Positions 26,605-37,008 of a DNA stretch of 64,000 nt are shown piece after piece (the stretch's first letter is position 1; each line of letters begins with the position of its first letter). A model generated the notes under the pieces. It had not been told where the DNA came from. It was given only the letters and a program-made list of their open reading frames with translations, and did not search any database. The DNA comes from Anaeramoeba flamelloides (taxonomy: Eukaryota; Metamonada; Anaeramoebidae), in the NCBI GenBank assembly GCA_027625915.1, contig JANTQA010000060.1, positions 6,386,001-6,450,000 on the forward strand, given 5' to 3'. Made by a program: the position numbers and the translations under genes.

Positions 26605-27930
26605 ATGAAGATCTTACATAATCTTTTTTTAATCTTCATCCTTGTAGTTTTAGTGACCTCTCAGAGCACACCGATCATTGGTGTTGTCAGTCAGCCAAGC
26701 ACATCTAAATTAAAACGATTTGGGAATCAATTTATTGCCAGTTCAATTGTCAAATGGGTTTCGCAATCTGGCGCAAAGGTTGTGCCAATCAAATACGACA
26801 TCAAGGAGACCGATTTGATCCCGCTTTTGGATCAAATGAATGGCGTGGTTATCCCCGGTGGCAGCTTGCCCGTCCCATCTGAAAACAAATTAGAGGCATA
26901 TCCCTTGTACCAAACAGTCAAAACTATCACACAAATCACGATCGACAAGAATAAGAAAGGCGAGCACTTCCCCGTTTTTGCGATCAGCGAGAGCATGAGC
27001 ATGGTGTTGATGGCCTATGAGCAAACACTACAAGAAACAATTGCGTCCCAAAAGATAGCAAGTGGCTCACAAGAGGATAGCAATAAGAATAAAGAACAAA
27101 TGGGTGGGGTTCTTGCTGCAAGTGAAACATTCATTTACCCGATCAGCAAGTGGCCATTAAACAAGTTGTCAAAGAAAATTGTCTTTGAAGGTGGTGCGCC
27201 CGAAAGCAAAATGTTTGGTGGAGTTTCGCCATTGTTAATTACAAAATTAGACGAGCACAAATCCTGGGCACACTTTTACGGCAAGCAGTCGATCACCACA
27301 GACAATTTTTATAAAATGAAATCGGTTTGGAATGACTTCAATATCATGATGACGCTTCCTACGAACAAAAAAAGCAAAGTTGTTGATCCAGCCAATAATG
27401 AGCCTGGCGATATGGACAGCAACCCAAACCCCGCAAAGAAATTCCCATACAACAAGATCTCGATCGTTGCAGCAGTTGAAGGCAACGATGTACCAATCTT
27501 GGGGACCCTCTGGCACCCCGCACACAATGCCTGGGAATGGGGCAAAAAGCAGTCTCCCGTTTGTCGAGAATACGAATGCATCAAAGTAACCCAGGTTTTG
27601 GCTTCCAATTTTGTTCAACAGGCAAGAAAACATGCCCTACAAAAATCAGAACACCACCTCAATCTAAATAGCGGCTCAAGCCAATTACAATCGATCATGG
27701 AGGTGAAAAAGTTTTATACCTATAAATTTGATAACTCCTTTTTTGAAAGTTACATCTTCGAAGTTAACCCCTCTTGGAACAAAGAAGATAGCACTTTCTT
27801 AGACTTCTTTATGCTTTTGCTTTCATTTTTAGGATTAGGTACAACAATGTGGTTATTCTTTGTTGGTCTCAAATGGATGTTCCAATCGAAATCAAACCAA
27901 ACTTCTGGGAAATTATTAAAAGAAATTTAA
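26605..27930 (+). CDS. Gamma-glutamyl-hydrolase-like membrane protein, catalytic Cys replaced
   Basis: This intronless 441-residue protein has a signal peptide (MKILHNLFLIFILVVLVTSQ) and then a class I glutamine-amidotransferase-like domain of the gamma-glutamyl hydrolase family. Matches include PIIGVVSQP (23-31), FIASSIVKWV, AKVVPIKYD, GVVIPGG (80s) and LWHPAHNAWEWG (302-313). In active family members the nucleophile lies in PVWGTCLGFE; here residues 123-128 read PVFAIS, placing Ser128 where Cys is expected. His304 is kept, but the following Glu (WHPE) is Ala306. A hydrophobic segment at about 399-423 predicts a C-terminal membrane anchor with a short Lys-rich tail, unusual for these lysosomal or secreted enzymes. 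The known role is removal of glutamates from folate polyglutamates; this copy may be inactive or altered. Confidence 0.82.
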   Translation: MKILHNLFLIFILVVLVTSQSTPIIGVVSQPSTSKLKRFGNQFIASSIVKWVSQSGAKVVPIKYDIKETDLIPLLDQMNGVVIPGGSLPVPSENKLEAYPLYQTVKTITQITIDKNKKGEHFPVFAISESMSMVLMAYEQTLQETIASQKIASGSQEDSNKNKEQMGGVLAASETFIYPISKWPLNKLSKKIVFEGGAPESKMFGGVSPLLITKLDEHKSWAHFYGKQSITTDNFYKMKSVWNDFNIMMTLPTNKKSKVVDPANNEPGDMDSNPNPAKKFPYNKISIVAAVEGNDVPILGTLWHPAHNAWEWGKKQSPVCREYECIKVTQVLASNFVQQARKHALQKSEHHLNLNSGSSQLQSIMEVKKFYTYKFDNSFFESYIFEVNPSWNKEDSTFLDFFMLLLSFLGLGTTMWLFFVGLKWMFQSKSNQTSGKLLKEI

Positions 27931-28867
27931 AAAAATAATTAATAATAAATTTTGATCCCTTTCTTTTTGATCTTTATTGTTTTCCTTTATTTATTATTTT
28001 CCTCTTTTATTCATTATTTATTGGCATATTTATTTTTTTTAATTTCTTTCCTTTCGATACAAACATCAATAGAGCGATTAAGGATTGAACCATTTTTATT
28101 TAAATTTTATTTGATAATTATATATAAACTAAATTTCAGAAATTTGGGTACATTAAAAATAATTTAAAGAACAATAATATTAAATTTCGATAAAATTTCG
28201 ATATTATTTTGATTTTATTAAATCATTTCATTTTAATCAAATTTTGTTTTTTCTGTTTTGTTTTAAATTCCTTTTTAACGATTATGTAAACGAAATTTCA
28301 GAATAAATGGCCCATCTTATATTTGAATTTTGAATTGCTTTTGAATCGTTTTGAAGATTTTCCCCTCACAATGAAAAGTTTGCAAATAAATCATTTTTTC
28401 TCTTTTTTATTTTTTCAACAGTGTTTTGTTAAAATGCAAAATGAAAATGAAAAATTGGAAAGTAACAGATGAATCAATGAAAAAATTGGTTTCAAATATG
28501 AAAAAGTGATAGATTTAGTTATTCGAATGAAAAGTGAATCGATAAATGGGTTTGTTAATTGTTTAATTTTTCTATTTTTTATATAATGCTTATTTCAAAA
28601 TAAATGTCCCAATTTTTTTTAACAGTTTTTTTTATACTTTTTTTTCTTTTATTTTTAGACAAAAAATAAATATATCTTTAGTATAGTATTGGATATTAAA
28701 ATCGAAAATTTTATATTATAATAGATAACTTCAATTATTAAAAATATTTTTCTTCAAAATTTGATTTTTAATTGGCCAATGATTTTGAAAGATCGTTTAT
28801 TTTGTTTCGTTCGGTGCAGGAATTGTTTATAAAACTATTTATATAAGGTTGATGTTGAATTTAATAT

Positions 28868-29080
28868 AAAAATTTGAAAATATTAGTTGATGGGATCCAA
28901 TCATTTAAATCGATCAATAATTGTTCTTGAAATTTCAACAAATTTATCAATACAATTTTTTATTCCACTTGTTTATTATTTTGTTGTTTTAAGATTTTTT
29001 TCTTTCATTTGGATGAAAAAAATTACTTATAAAAACATTAATACTATTTAACTTAAATGTGGTTTTATATTACGTTTTGA
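28868..29080 (+). repeat. Dispersed repeat M, copy 1
   Basis: The order of blocks (CAATAATTGTTC, CAACAAATTTATCAATA, CATTTGGATGAAAA, ATTACTTATAAAAACATTAA, TATATTACGTTT) recurs at 56940-57165 at roughly 70-75% similarity by eye. Boundaries and nature are unknown. No coding frame is shared. Confidence 0.45.
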
Positions 29081-29720
29081 AAAATATAAAAACAGAGGTT
29101 TTTCTTTTCTTTTTCTTTGTTTTTATATTTGTTTTAAGAAAGTAACTATTAAAAAAACAAAAAGGAAAATGGTTGAAAATTTAAATTAACACTAAGAAAA
29201 TTAGGATTCTGTAACTTTTTGTGGAATTACTTACATTCACTCATGATTAAAAAATCTACCTACAAAAAATTCTTACTATCCTAAAGGTATTGAGAATTTT
29301 TGTATAAAACCCCCGAACGAAAAATGCCCTAACAAAATTGTTTAATCATTCTATTTTTTTGGGCAATTTATCGTTAGTTTAGATATGAATTTTATTATTC
29401 TCAACTCTATTAAGAAGTAATATATTTTTATTATTTTTAAACAATCATATGTTGGTTGATTCTTAAAAGTTAATTTGAATTTTTTTTTTTTTTGGTATAC
29501 TTCTTTAAATGAAATGGTGTTTATATTGAAAGATATCACGAGAAGCTGAAATACATTAACGAAAGAGAAAATATCAAAAATTTCGTTTATTATTTTCAAA
29601 ATAAGATATAATTAAAGCTTATGATCATGAACTTGAATTATAACTATATTATCAATAAATTTATCTTAATATTAAAAAAAACTTGATTAACCCAACAAAT
29701 AATTTTCTAAAAGTAAACTT

Positions 29721-29889
29721 TATTGGTGTCTTGAATTATAAGTGGGATAAATTTCACTTCCTTTTCAAATAGAGTTTTATAAATTACAGTATACTTGTTT
29801 GAGAACTCTATTTGAAAAATCTTTTTGTAAAAGAAAAATCTAGAAAATGAAGTGAAAATGTTTTCCCAGTTATAATTCAAATACCAGTA
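29721..29889. mobile_element. TA-flanked hairpin MITE, family F, copy 2
   Basis: A 169-base palindrome is bounded by TA. The right end reads CTGGTATTTGAATTATAACT on the minus strand and the left end is its imperfect inverse. The arms also share TTCACTTC and CAAATAGAG. Other copies are at 24846 and 60302, and a piece is at 33710. TA flanks suggest Tc1/mariner-type mobilisation. Confidence 0.7.
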
Positions 29890-30229
29890 TGAGATGTACT
29901 TGGATTAATTTTGAATATCCAGATGGGTCACCACCCTTAAAGTTCCTTTTAATAATTTTACCAAAACCATTTCCTACTTCAAAAAATTAACAATTTGGAG
30001 ATCCAAAAAATCTGACTATTGATAAATCTTGTCACTTTAAAAACAGTACCTATCGTTTTAAAGTGCTGGGAAGTGCTTTAAATATTTGTGGTTTCTCTTC
30101 AAGTGTCTATAAGTTTTGAAAATGAAGAAAACTTTCTAAATGAAACTAATTTATTGTGTCATTTTTTTTATTTTTTGACTTTTCAGCTTTTGGTTTTAAA
30201 CATTTAATCGACACAACTTTTATTTTTGG

Positions 30230-30616
30230 ATGCAGACCAAAGAAATAACTGAAGAAATTACTGAAGAAATAACTGAAGAAGAATATTATTTTGTTGTTGA
30301 TCTTCCAGAGCAATATATGAAAGATGCAATTGAGGGTGGGAAACAATATAAATTTGTTGGGCTCGAATCTAATTCACCAATCCTGCTAATAGGAGAAAGG
30401 TTTTTTCAAGGCAAATACGTTGACACAGGATTTTCTCATCTAATTTTTGAAAAGAACAACAAAGGTGAGTTAAGTTATTGTAACAAAACAAACCAGATTT
30501 ATGATTTCGAAAGGGTAGAGTTAGAAAAAAAAGAAACAGGTGAAGAAAAAGTTGAAAATGAAAACAAAAATGAAAAAATTGATTTAAACACAATTACTTT
30601 TACTGACAAGGATTAA
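30230..30616 (+). CDS. TFIIIC subunit 6-like protein (triple-barrel domain)
   Basis: The 128-residue product starts with a repeated acidic EITE segment and then has a beta-rich domain: YYFVVDLPE, YKFVGLESNSPILLIGERFF, QGKYVDTGFSHLIFEKNN. This matches the TFIIIC subunit 6 / Tfc7 triple-barrel pattern, where a strand of the type LGLDTEKPILQID is followed by F.G.YEDTLGT..IFEE. In the family the domain dimerises with another subunit in the tau-A lobe of TFIIIC, needed for RNA polymerase III transcription of tRNA and 5S genes. The C-terminal Glu/Lys tail is low complexity. The ATG at 30230 is used; TGCAG directly after it could instead be a 3' splice site with an unseen upstream exon. Length suits the small fungal homologues. 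Confidence 0.72.
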   Translation: MQTKEITEEITEEITEEEYYFVVDLPEQYMKDAIEGGKQYKFVGLESNSPILLIGERFFQGKYVDTGFSHLIFEKNNKGELSYCNKTNQIYDFERVELEKKETGEEKVENENKNEKIDLNTITFTDKD

Positions 30617-31366
30617 ATTTTGGTGTTTTGTAATTTGAATAAATTTACGTTTGTTCGACTTTTTGTATAAAATCTTTTTTCCTCTGTTTTTGATTATTTT
30701 TTGTTTTGTTAGAACAAGTTTTCTTTGTTTTGATTTCATACTGTCATTTTCCATTTAGCAAACAACCACAAAATTTGTCTTTCAATTTCCTAATATTTTG
30801 TTTGATTTTGGTTTGTGCAAAACAAAACACAAAAGACCAATCCATATAGATTAAAAAGGAAAATTTTTTTCTTTTTAATTGTGATCTTCCTTTTTGAAAT
30901 ATTTTACGATCGAATTCAATTTTTTTATTTGAAAATAATAATACTCCTTATTCCCATTAAAGTTACTGTAAAAAAGCAAATCCAATAGCTTTAGAAAGTA
31001 GCTCAAAAAAGTTTAAAGCAAGAAAAAGAAACTTATTGATTATTGAATCCCAAGAGCTGGAAATGTTGTTAGGTTTTTTTTTAATTTTTGAAATAATAAG
31101 AAAATTCAAGAACTTTTCTTTTTATTTCTCAAATTACAAAAAACCGCCGTTAGCTTTTCCAGAATTCAAAAGAATTGAGTAAAATCTTTGATTTTTCTCC
31201 ATTCTTTTAAATTCCGGAAAAGCTAGGCACTTGGCGACACTTTTCCGTTCGGTTTTCCAGAATTTAAAAGAATAGAGTAAAATCTAGATTTTTCTGAAAT
31301 TTTCTTTTGAATTATAGAAAACATAACTGTGATTCTTTTTAATTTCTCAAATTAAAAAAAAAGCTA

Positions 31367-31416
31367 GGCACTCTATGGCACTCTACGACACTTTAAGGCA
31401 CTTTATGACACCCTAC
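31367..31416 (+). repeat. Five 10-base tandem units
   Basis: Five consecutive units follow the pattern GRCACYYTAY (GGCACTCTAT, GGCACTCTAC, GACACTTTAA, GGCACTTTAT, GACACCCTAC). A related AGGCACTTGGCGACACTT lies at 31225-31243. It is a diverged minisatellite of no evident function. Confidence 0.6.
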
Positions 31417-31531
31417 GAAAATATTTCACAATAATAAAATATCAAAACTATTTATTTAAAATCCAAAGTTATAAAAGTAATCCTTCAAGCCCAACAATTC
31501 TAAAATTCAGAAGATTTACTAATTGCCTAAA

Positions 31532-32500
31532 TAAACTCAATTCCAAAAAATGGGACATAAAAAAAAAATTACATTAATAAAAATATACTCCAAAATACAT
31601 TATACTTAAACATTAAAATAATAAAAGACCCGAAAATATTTAATTAATACTATTTATATATTTTATAGTAAATTTAAAATTCAATTCGAAAAATAAAAAA
31701 GAAAAAATAAAAAAAAGTGTGCCCCTATTTTTGGAACACTGTTACCAAAAAATCCATTTTTATTGAAAGAAAAATTAATAAAAACTATTAATAGATTCAG
31801 CCTGTCTTTTGATAACTAAATCTATCGTTTTAAATATAGAGTTTACTAATTTTCTTAGGTTTCCCAACTCAAAGTATTCCATACATTAGTGAAAATTTTA
31901 AAAATTCTTCTTCGTTTTTTGGTTACAATTTTTCAGTATAGTATCCATAAATTCCCAATTGGATTTAAATTTGTGGAATTGGGGGTCAAGGGTCCAGAAC
32001 ATTACATCCCCTATTTAAGTAAGTTTGAGTTTTTTTTGAAGTATGTGGACAAGCTCCATCCTTTTGGAAAATCCATTTCAACTCACCATATTCTGAATTA
32101 GCAAGTTGAATTACATTTGATTTTTTTGAAAATATCATTAATAATACATTCAGTATTCACACTTTCATTAATGATAATAAGATCTGTTTGTATGCAATGT
32201 GCTCTAGCACCCCATATCATGATTTTTTTCTTGTGATTAGAATGAAAACTTTTAAATTTCATTTTAAAGTGATTTTGAGATTTTCAAAAAGTTTTGAAAA
32301 AAAATGAATCCAAAAAAAATCAAAAAAATTATTGAAAATCAAAAATCAAAAAATAATGAAAAAAAAATGAAAAATAATTAACTTTAAAATTATTTCTATT
32401 GATTGTTAATATCTAATGTTTCTATTTAAGAGTCAAATATCACTTTTCTTGGAATTAAATTGATTTTGAAGGTGTGCCCCAATTTTTGGAATTGAGTTTA
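31532..32500 (-). mobile_element. Dead Tc1/mariner-type transposon
   Basis: Inverted ends TAAACTCAATTCCAAAAA and its mirror near 32483-32500 delimit 969 bases. The minus strand between about 31850 and 32450 carries decayed Tc1-type transposase pieces in order: KIMIWGARAH (the M.WG block), then FQKDGACPHTSKK (normally F.QDNAPCHT), then an NPI.NLW stretch (normally DLNPIENLW), broken by several stops and frame changes. The frame at 31889-32101 on the plus strand is only a shadow. An extra end-like sequence (GTGTGCCCC with TATTTTTGGA) at 31717-31744 suggests a smaller nested or internally rearranged copy. Confidence 0.65.
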
Positions 32501-32648
32501 GATATTATCATGTAATCAATAAAAATGCAAATAAATTTTGTCCTTTATATTTAAAGCACCAACAAAAAGAAATAAATAGAAAATATTGATCATTTTTTAT
32601 TGGTATGTTCTTCTTATGAAAAAAATAGATTAAATATTTCAAAATAAA

Positions 32649-32829
32649 TTAAGGTGCTAATCTCTATTATAATATTTTATCAAAATTTAATAGAGAGAGA
32701 AATTTTTTTGCCAATTACTTAGATTTGAAAACCCTGCTTATTTTCCATATTAAACTTATTTCTAGATAAGGAATCATTGTTTAGAAATTGGTCAAAAAAA
32801 AAAAAAAAAAATAGCGACTAGTCCCTTAA
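32649..32829 (+). mobile_element. TTAA-flanked element, family D, copy 1
   Basis: A 181-base element starts TTAAGGTGCTAATCTCTATT and ends GCGACTAGTCCCTTAA, imperfect inverted ends. It shares TTTTTGCCAATTACTTAGAT with D2 and TTTCTAGATAAGGA with D3. Its right TTAA is the left TTAA of A2. It has no coding capacity. Confidence 0.7.
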
Positions 32830-33385
32830 GGTTTACAATCCCTGAAACTGGAAAAAAGATTATCTTGTATTGGGTGTGTCAACTTGTTATTTTGGTTCTT
32901 AGCTGATCGATCCACAACTAAGTTTGGATCGTATAGGTGGTTGAAAAAGGCTATTTTTGTGATTTTATTTTTTTTTTTTTCGAAATCCGAATTGATGAGT
33001 CTAAGATTAATTGATTGGAAGGTATTGAATTGAAAGTGTTAATTTTTGTTTTCTCTGTTGAAATTTTTATTTACACTTTGTATTATTTGATGCTTGTAAA
33101 GAAAATTTTTTTTATTTACTCCTAATTCTGCAAAAGGAAAATGATAATTTCAACAGATAAAACGAAAAACTCAATTACTAATTAAATATCTTCCAATCAA
33201 TTAATCTTAGACTCATCAATTCGGATTTCGAAAAAAAAAAAAATAAAATCACAAAAATAGCCTTTTTCAACCACCTATACGATCCAAACTTAGTTGTGGA
33301 TCGATCAGCTAAGAACCAAAATAACAAGTTGACACACCCAATACAAGATAATCTTTTTTCCAGTTTCAGGGATTGTAAACCTTAA
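32826..33385. mobile_element. TTAA-flanked foldback, family A, copy 2, near-perfect palindrome
   Basis: A 560-base element begins TTAAGGTTTACAATCCCTGA and ends with the exact inverse. The arms are almost identical over about 200 bases each, separated by a 150-base unpaired centre. Such arm identity contrasts with diverged copies A1, A3 and A4 and suggests a recent insertion or arm homogenisation. There is no open frame of note. Confidence 0.8.
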
Positions 33386-33709
33386 AAGAAATAAATCGTA
33401 ATGAATTAATTTTAAAAGAAAATAGTTTGAAATTATTTTCATTAATTAATAATCGTGAAAGCTTTGATTTTATGCTTAACTTTCTGAAATGGGATTTAAG
33501 TCTAAGGGCAACTAGAGGGTAATTGATACTTCTTCAATAATAAAGAAAAAGAACCTTTTTTCACTTTTTTAATTTGATTTTATGGGTTACAACCAAGAAA
33601 ATGATTTGAGTTTCTGGAATAATGCCCTTAAAAGTATTGAAAAATAATCAAATCATATTGGAAATTCATGGAACACTGGTTTGGTTACATATTAACACTA
33701 CTTGATTTT

Positions 33710-33815
33710 GTCTGTATTTGAATTGTGAATGGGATCAAATTTCCTACCAATTATTTTTATCACTAAACTTTCCTTTGATAGGACCTTGAAAGAAAGTTTT
33801 ATTTTACGACTTTTT
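33710..33815 (+). repeat. Partial family F element
   Basis: The text GTATTTGAATTGTGAATGGG followed by ATCAAATTTCC matches the left arm of family F, but no matching right arm is clear. It is a truncated or diverged copy. Confidence 0.35.
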
Positions 33816-34330
33816 TTAGAGTTTCAGAGTGATCTCTGATAACAGCTGGGGAAAAAAAGCGAAACAGGAAAAAAAATGAAACCAGTTTGTCAATTGAGAA
33901 CCTTAATAGAAACCGAAAATGTAAAGTATAGCGGGGAAAAAAAAATACCTTAAAGTACAAGAATCTCTGACATAATTTTTAATTGTTAATATTAGGAAAA
34001 TTGATGTATTATTTCAAATATTTAAAATCAAATCCTTTTTATAAATAACCAAATTTTTTATCAGTCAAGTAATAAACACACCTTAAGTATATTAAAGTGG
34101 GGTGGCTCTAAAATATTAAAATAATTGTTTCAACACATAAGTAGATCCAACTTTTTTTGAAAAACAATCGAGTTTTTTAAAGAGGATTGCTAGAGTTTGG
34201 AAATTTATAATTCTTATTCTTGTTTTTTGATTTATTGAATATTGTTTTGAACAAATGTAATTTCATTAATCATCAATCTTATAAGTGGGGGAGTTATAAT
34301 TTTAAAAAGTTTGTTTCTTTTTTTTTTTTT

Positions 34331-34656
34331 TAATTGTTGAGGAGAGGTGATTCAACAAAATTACCTCCTATTTGCCTGAAACTCTAAAATTGTATTTAGG
34401 GTTTTTTTATCCTAACTGTAATGTAAGCAGGATTACAGCTCAAAGGATATCTTTTCTTTAAAAAATGAAAAGAATAAATTATTTCGGAAAAAAGACAAGA
34501 AAAAGAGAAAGAAAAGCAAGAAATGAAAGAGAGTCAAAAAATAATAAAAAAAAAGAAAAAACTTCAGTGAAAAGTTTTTTTTTGTGCCCCAAGTGTTGAA
34601 TGGGCTGGTGGTTGTTTCCTTTTATGTCGTTTTTTTTTGGATCGCCACCATAGGTT
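34331..34656 (+). repeat. Family J repeat, copy 2
   Basis: This copy shares GAGGAGAGGTGATTCAACAA, TTTTTTATCCTAACT, TTTCTTTAAAAAATGAAAAG and AAGTGTTGAATGGGC with J1 at 20225 and lacks the two insertions found there. It stops where element I1 begins. The frame at 34479-34688 (minus) within it has no recognised product. Confidence 0.5.
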
Positions 34657-35246
34657 CTTTTAATAAAGAGTTCTAAATATTTGAACAACTATAGATCAAA
34701 TGAAAAAGGCTGTTTATTAAATTTTGATTTAGAACTTTATAGATGGGTTGAATCTAAAAAGCTCTGGTTTTTAAGAATAAGATTTGGTTTTCGAAATTTT
34801 CTTTTAAGTTGCTTTGCTTTTTTTTTTTATTTTTTTTTTTTTGTGTTATTTTTTTTTTTTATTATTTTATTTTTTTTTTTTTTTGTAAGTTTCCCAAATC
34901 TTGTTTTCGCAAAAACCCAGTACAAGATACCGACTCGACAGCAAAAACCCAGTCAAAGTAACAACTAGACAGATAGTACGGAAAGTTCAATTCGGTTCAC
35001 TTTGGTTGGTTTCAGATCGCATTCGTTGGATTCACTTCAGTTGCATAAGTCCAGCTCAATTCGTCAAAGATCTGATCATGAACAAGTTTGGTTGGGTTAG
35101 TCATGATCAGGTCAACCAATTCTTATAATGATTTTTTATACTTTTTACCTTTCCCAAACACCTAAAAAAACAAAAAGAGAAGGAACATAGTGCCCAAGCA
35201 ACTTAAGAAGGGAAATTTGGAAAAGGTAAAAAGTATAAAAAAATCC
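34657..35246 (+). mobile_element. Element I, copy 1, with terminal hairpin
   Basis: About 590 bases recur in inverted orientation at 62293-62838 with high similarity. The order is: a CTAAATATTTGAACAACTAT end, a long T-run, a GC-richer core (GATACCGACTCGACAGCAAA, TTGGTTTCAGATCGCATTCG, GTCCAGCTCAATT), and at the right end a 115-base hairpin built of GATTTTTTATACTTTTTACC and its inverse. The core has no convincing protein in either copy. The sharp ends and the hairpin at one end indicate a mobile unit of unknown class. Confidence 0.6.
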
Positions 35247-36442
35247 AAAAAGTTTGTTTCTTATAAAAAAAAGGATTTGATTTTAAATATTTGAAATTAT
35301 ATGTCCTTAATAAAATTAAGCACTATTTTTTTCTGATTAATATTTTTCGAAATTAAGAACTAACTTAATTAAACACTGTGATAATTTTTTTTAGAAAAAA
35401 AACACTCTCAACTTTGGAATATCGAAAATATTTTTTGGAATTAGTGTGTACTTTTTTATTTTTTTTTGAAAAATTGGGGTTGAGAAAAGTTTGAAATCAA
35501 AGAATAAGTTAATATATTAAATTAGAATGCTTTTCCAGAAAGTTTATCCTTTTAGTTTCACTTTTTTTTTATTTTACCATTTAAAACTAAAAAAAAACAT
35601 TTGAGGACCAAATTAGTGCCTTTTGTGAAAAGAAAATTCCCCATAATTTAGAATTTGTTTTTGTAAATGAGTTAAAACAAGAAAGAATATCTAAAAATAT
35701 ACATAATTTCAAGGTTGAAATCAATGATTTTGGCAAAAAATGTTTTCAATAAAAAGCTAAATTGAAACTTTATTTATTTTTATTTTATCATTTTGTTTTT
35801 TTAATTTTATTAATCAAAAGTATTTGATCAGTTTTTCATTTTTAGTGTTTTTTGGTTCGAAGGGACATATAACAATTTTCCGAATATTAACAATTAAAAA
35901 TCGAGTCAGGAATTATTTTCATTTCTAGTATTTTTTCACTTCTTTATAATTAATTAATAAATGGATAAGTAAATGATTAAAGGCAAAAAGGGGGACTCAA
36001 CACAATAATAGTTTTTTTCATACTGTTTTTTGATTATGGTTTTTCTTTGATTGATCAATTATTCAAAATTTGTTGAAAAAATTGAATAATTTTAGAGATC
36101 TCTAAAACCCCTTGAAAAATTTTGATAATCAAGTAGATTTAAATTGTAGCCGTTTTTTTGATTGAAAATAATATCAGAAATCATTCTTTTAGGTTAATTT
36201 ATTTCTTTTAATAAATTTAACTTTTTGTTTTCAGTAACTATTAATGAACACCAATTAAAAATCACCTATTGGTTTCATTTTTTTTTTTCACATTGGGCAA
36301 TGTAAAATAGGAGATTTCTATAAAGGTTATAATCCTCTAATTTTCAAATAAAACTTTCCTGGAAATTACCCAATACATTAAATACAATTTCCATTTATCT
36401 TGACGAAAAAATAAAATCAAAAAGTTCAGAATTTCAACAAAC

Positions 36443-37008
36443 CAGTAATGATTCCAACCAAAGAAACAACAAAAAATATTATCATGAATTAGGTGTGGTT
36501 AGATTTTATTTGGTTTCTTTTTGAGCTGATCGATCTTCAGCTTTGTATTTATTTTAATAATAGTACTATAGTGGCTACAAAATGAATTTATATATATATA
36601 TATTTTTTTTTGACAATTCAAATTAAAGAGTATAAGGTCAATAGATTAGAAAGGTAAATAAATTGTGATCGTGATTTGTGGACTGTAAATTGAAATTTTT
36701 CTTTAGATTTGGTTTTCTTGGGAGCTTTTAAAAAATATTTTTTGATTTGGGTAATTGAATAAAAACGAAATGAATTATTTGATTTACTACACACTAATCA
36801 AAATTTATTATTAAACACCTACAAGCCTATTCTCCTTAGAATATTCAATTTATAACCCAGGGAAAAAATATATATAGAAATTCTATTATTATATCACAAT
36901 TAAAATTAATACGAAGCTGAAGATCGATCGGCTCAGAAAAAAAAAATAAGTCGACACACCTATAATAGATTATTTTTTTTCCCAGTTTCAGGGGTAATGT
37001 TCCTTTAA
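36443..37008. mobile_element. Diverged family A foldback, copy 3
   Basis: Blocks TGAGCTGATCGATCTTCAGC and, on the right, GAAGATCGATCGGCTCA plus CCCAGTTTCAGGGG show an old copy of family A. The right TTAA is at 37005-37008; the left terminus is worn and its position approximate. Confidence 0.55.

Larger units (their letters stand above)
27931..30229. other. Spacer with a dispersed repeat and a MITE
   Basis: T-rich sequence follows the stop at 27930. Repeat M1 (28868-29080) and MITE F2 (29721-29889) are the only organised content. Frames at 27952-28167 and 29351-29599 have random-looking Phe/Ile/Lys-rich translations. Confidence 0.4.
32560..33545 (+). mobile_element. LINE 3' end, family C, copy 3, split by two insertions
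   Basis: The LINE text runs from about 32560 (coding for the ENIDHFLL segment) to 32652, then resumes at 33386 and ends at 33545 with the family 3' end and A-rich tail. Between the parts sit D1 (32649-32829) and A2 (32826-33385). The point of interruption in the intact copies (13670 and 62843) contains TTAA, giving the empty site. Confidence 0.7.

Noticed and set aside
34681-35128. Two overlapping plus-strand frames in element I1
   Set aside because: They are built on a T-run and the element core. The I2 copy does not keep a single shared frame, so coding is not supported.
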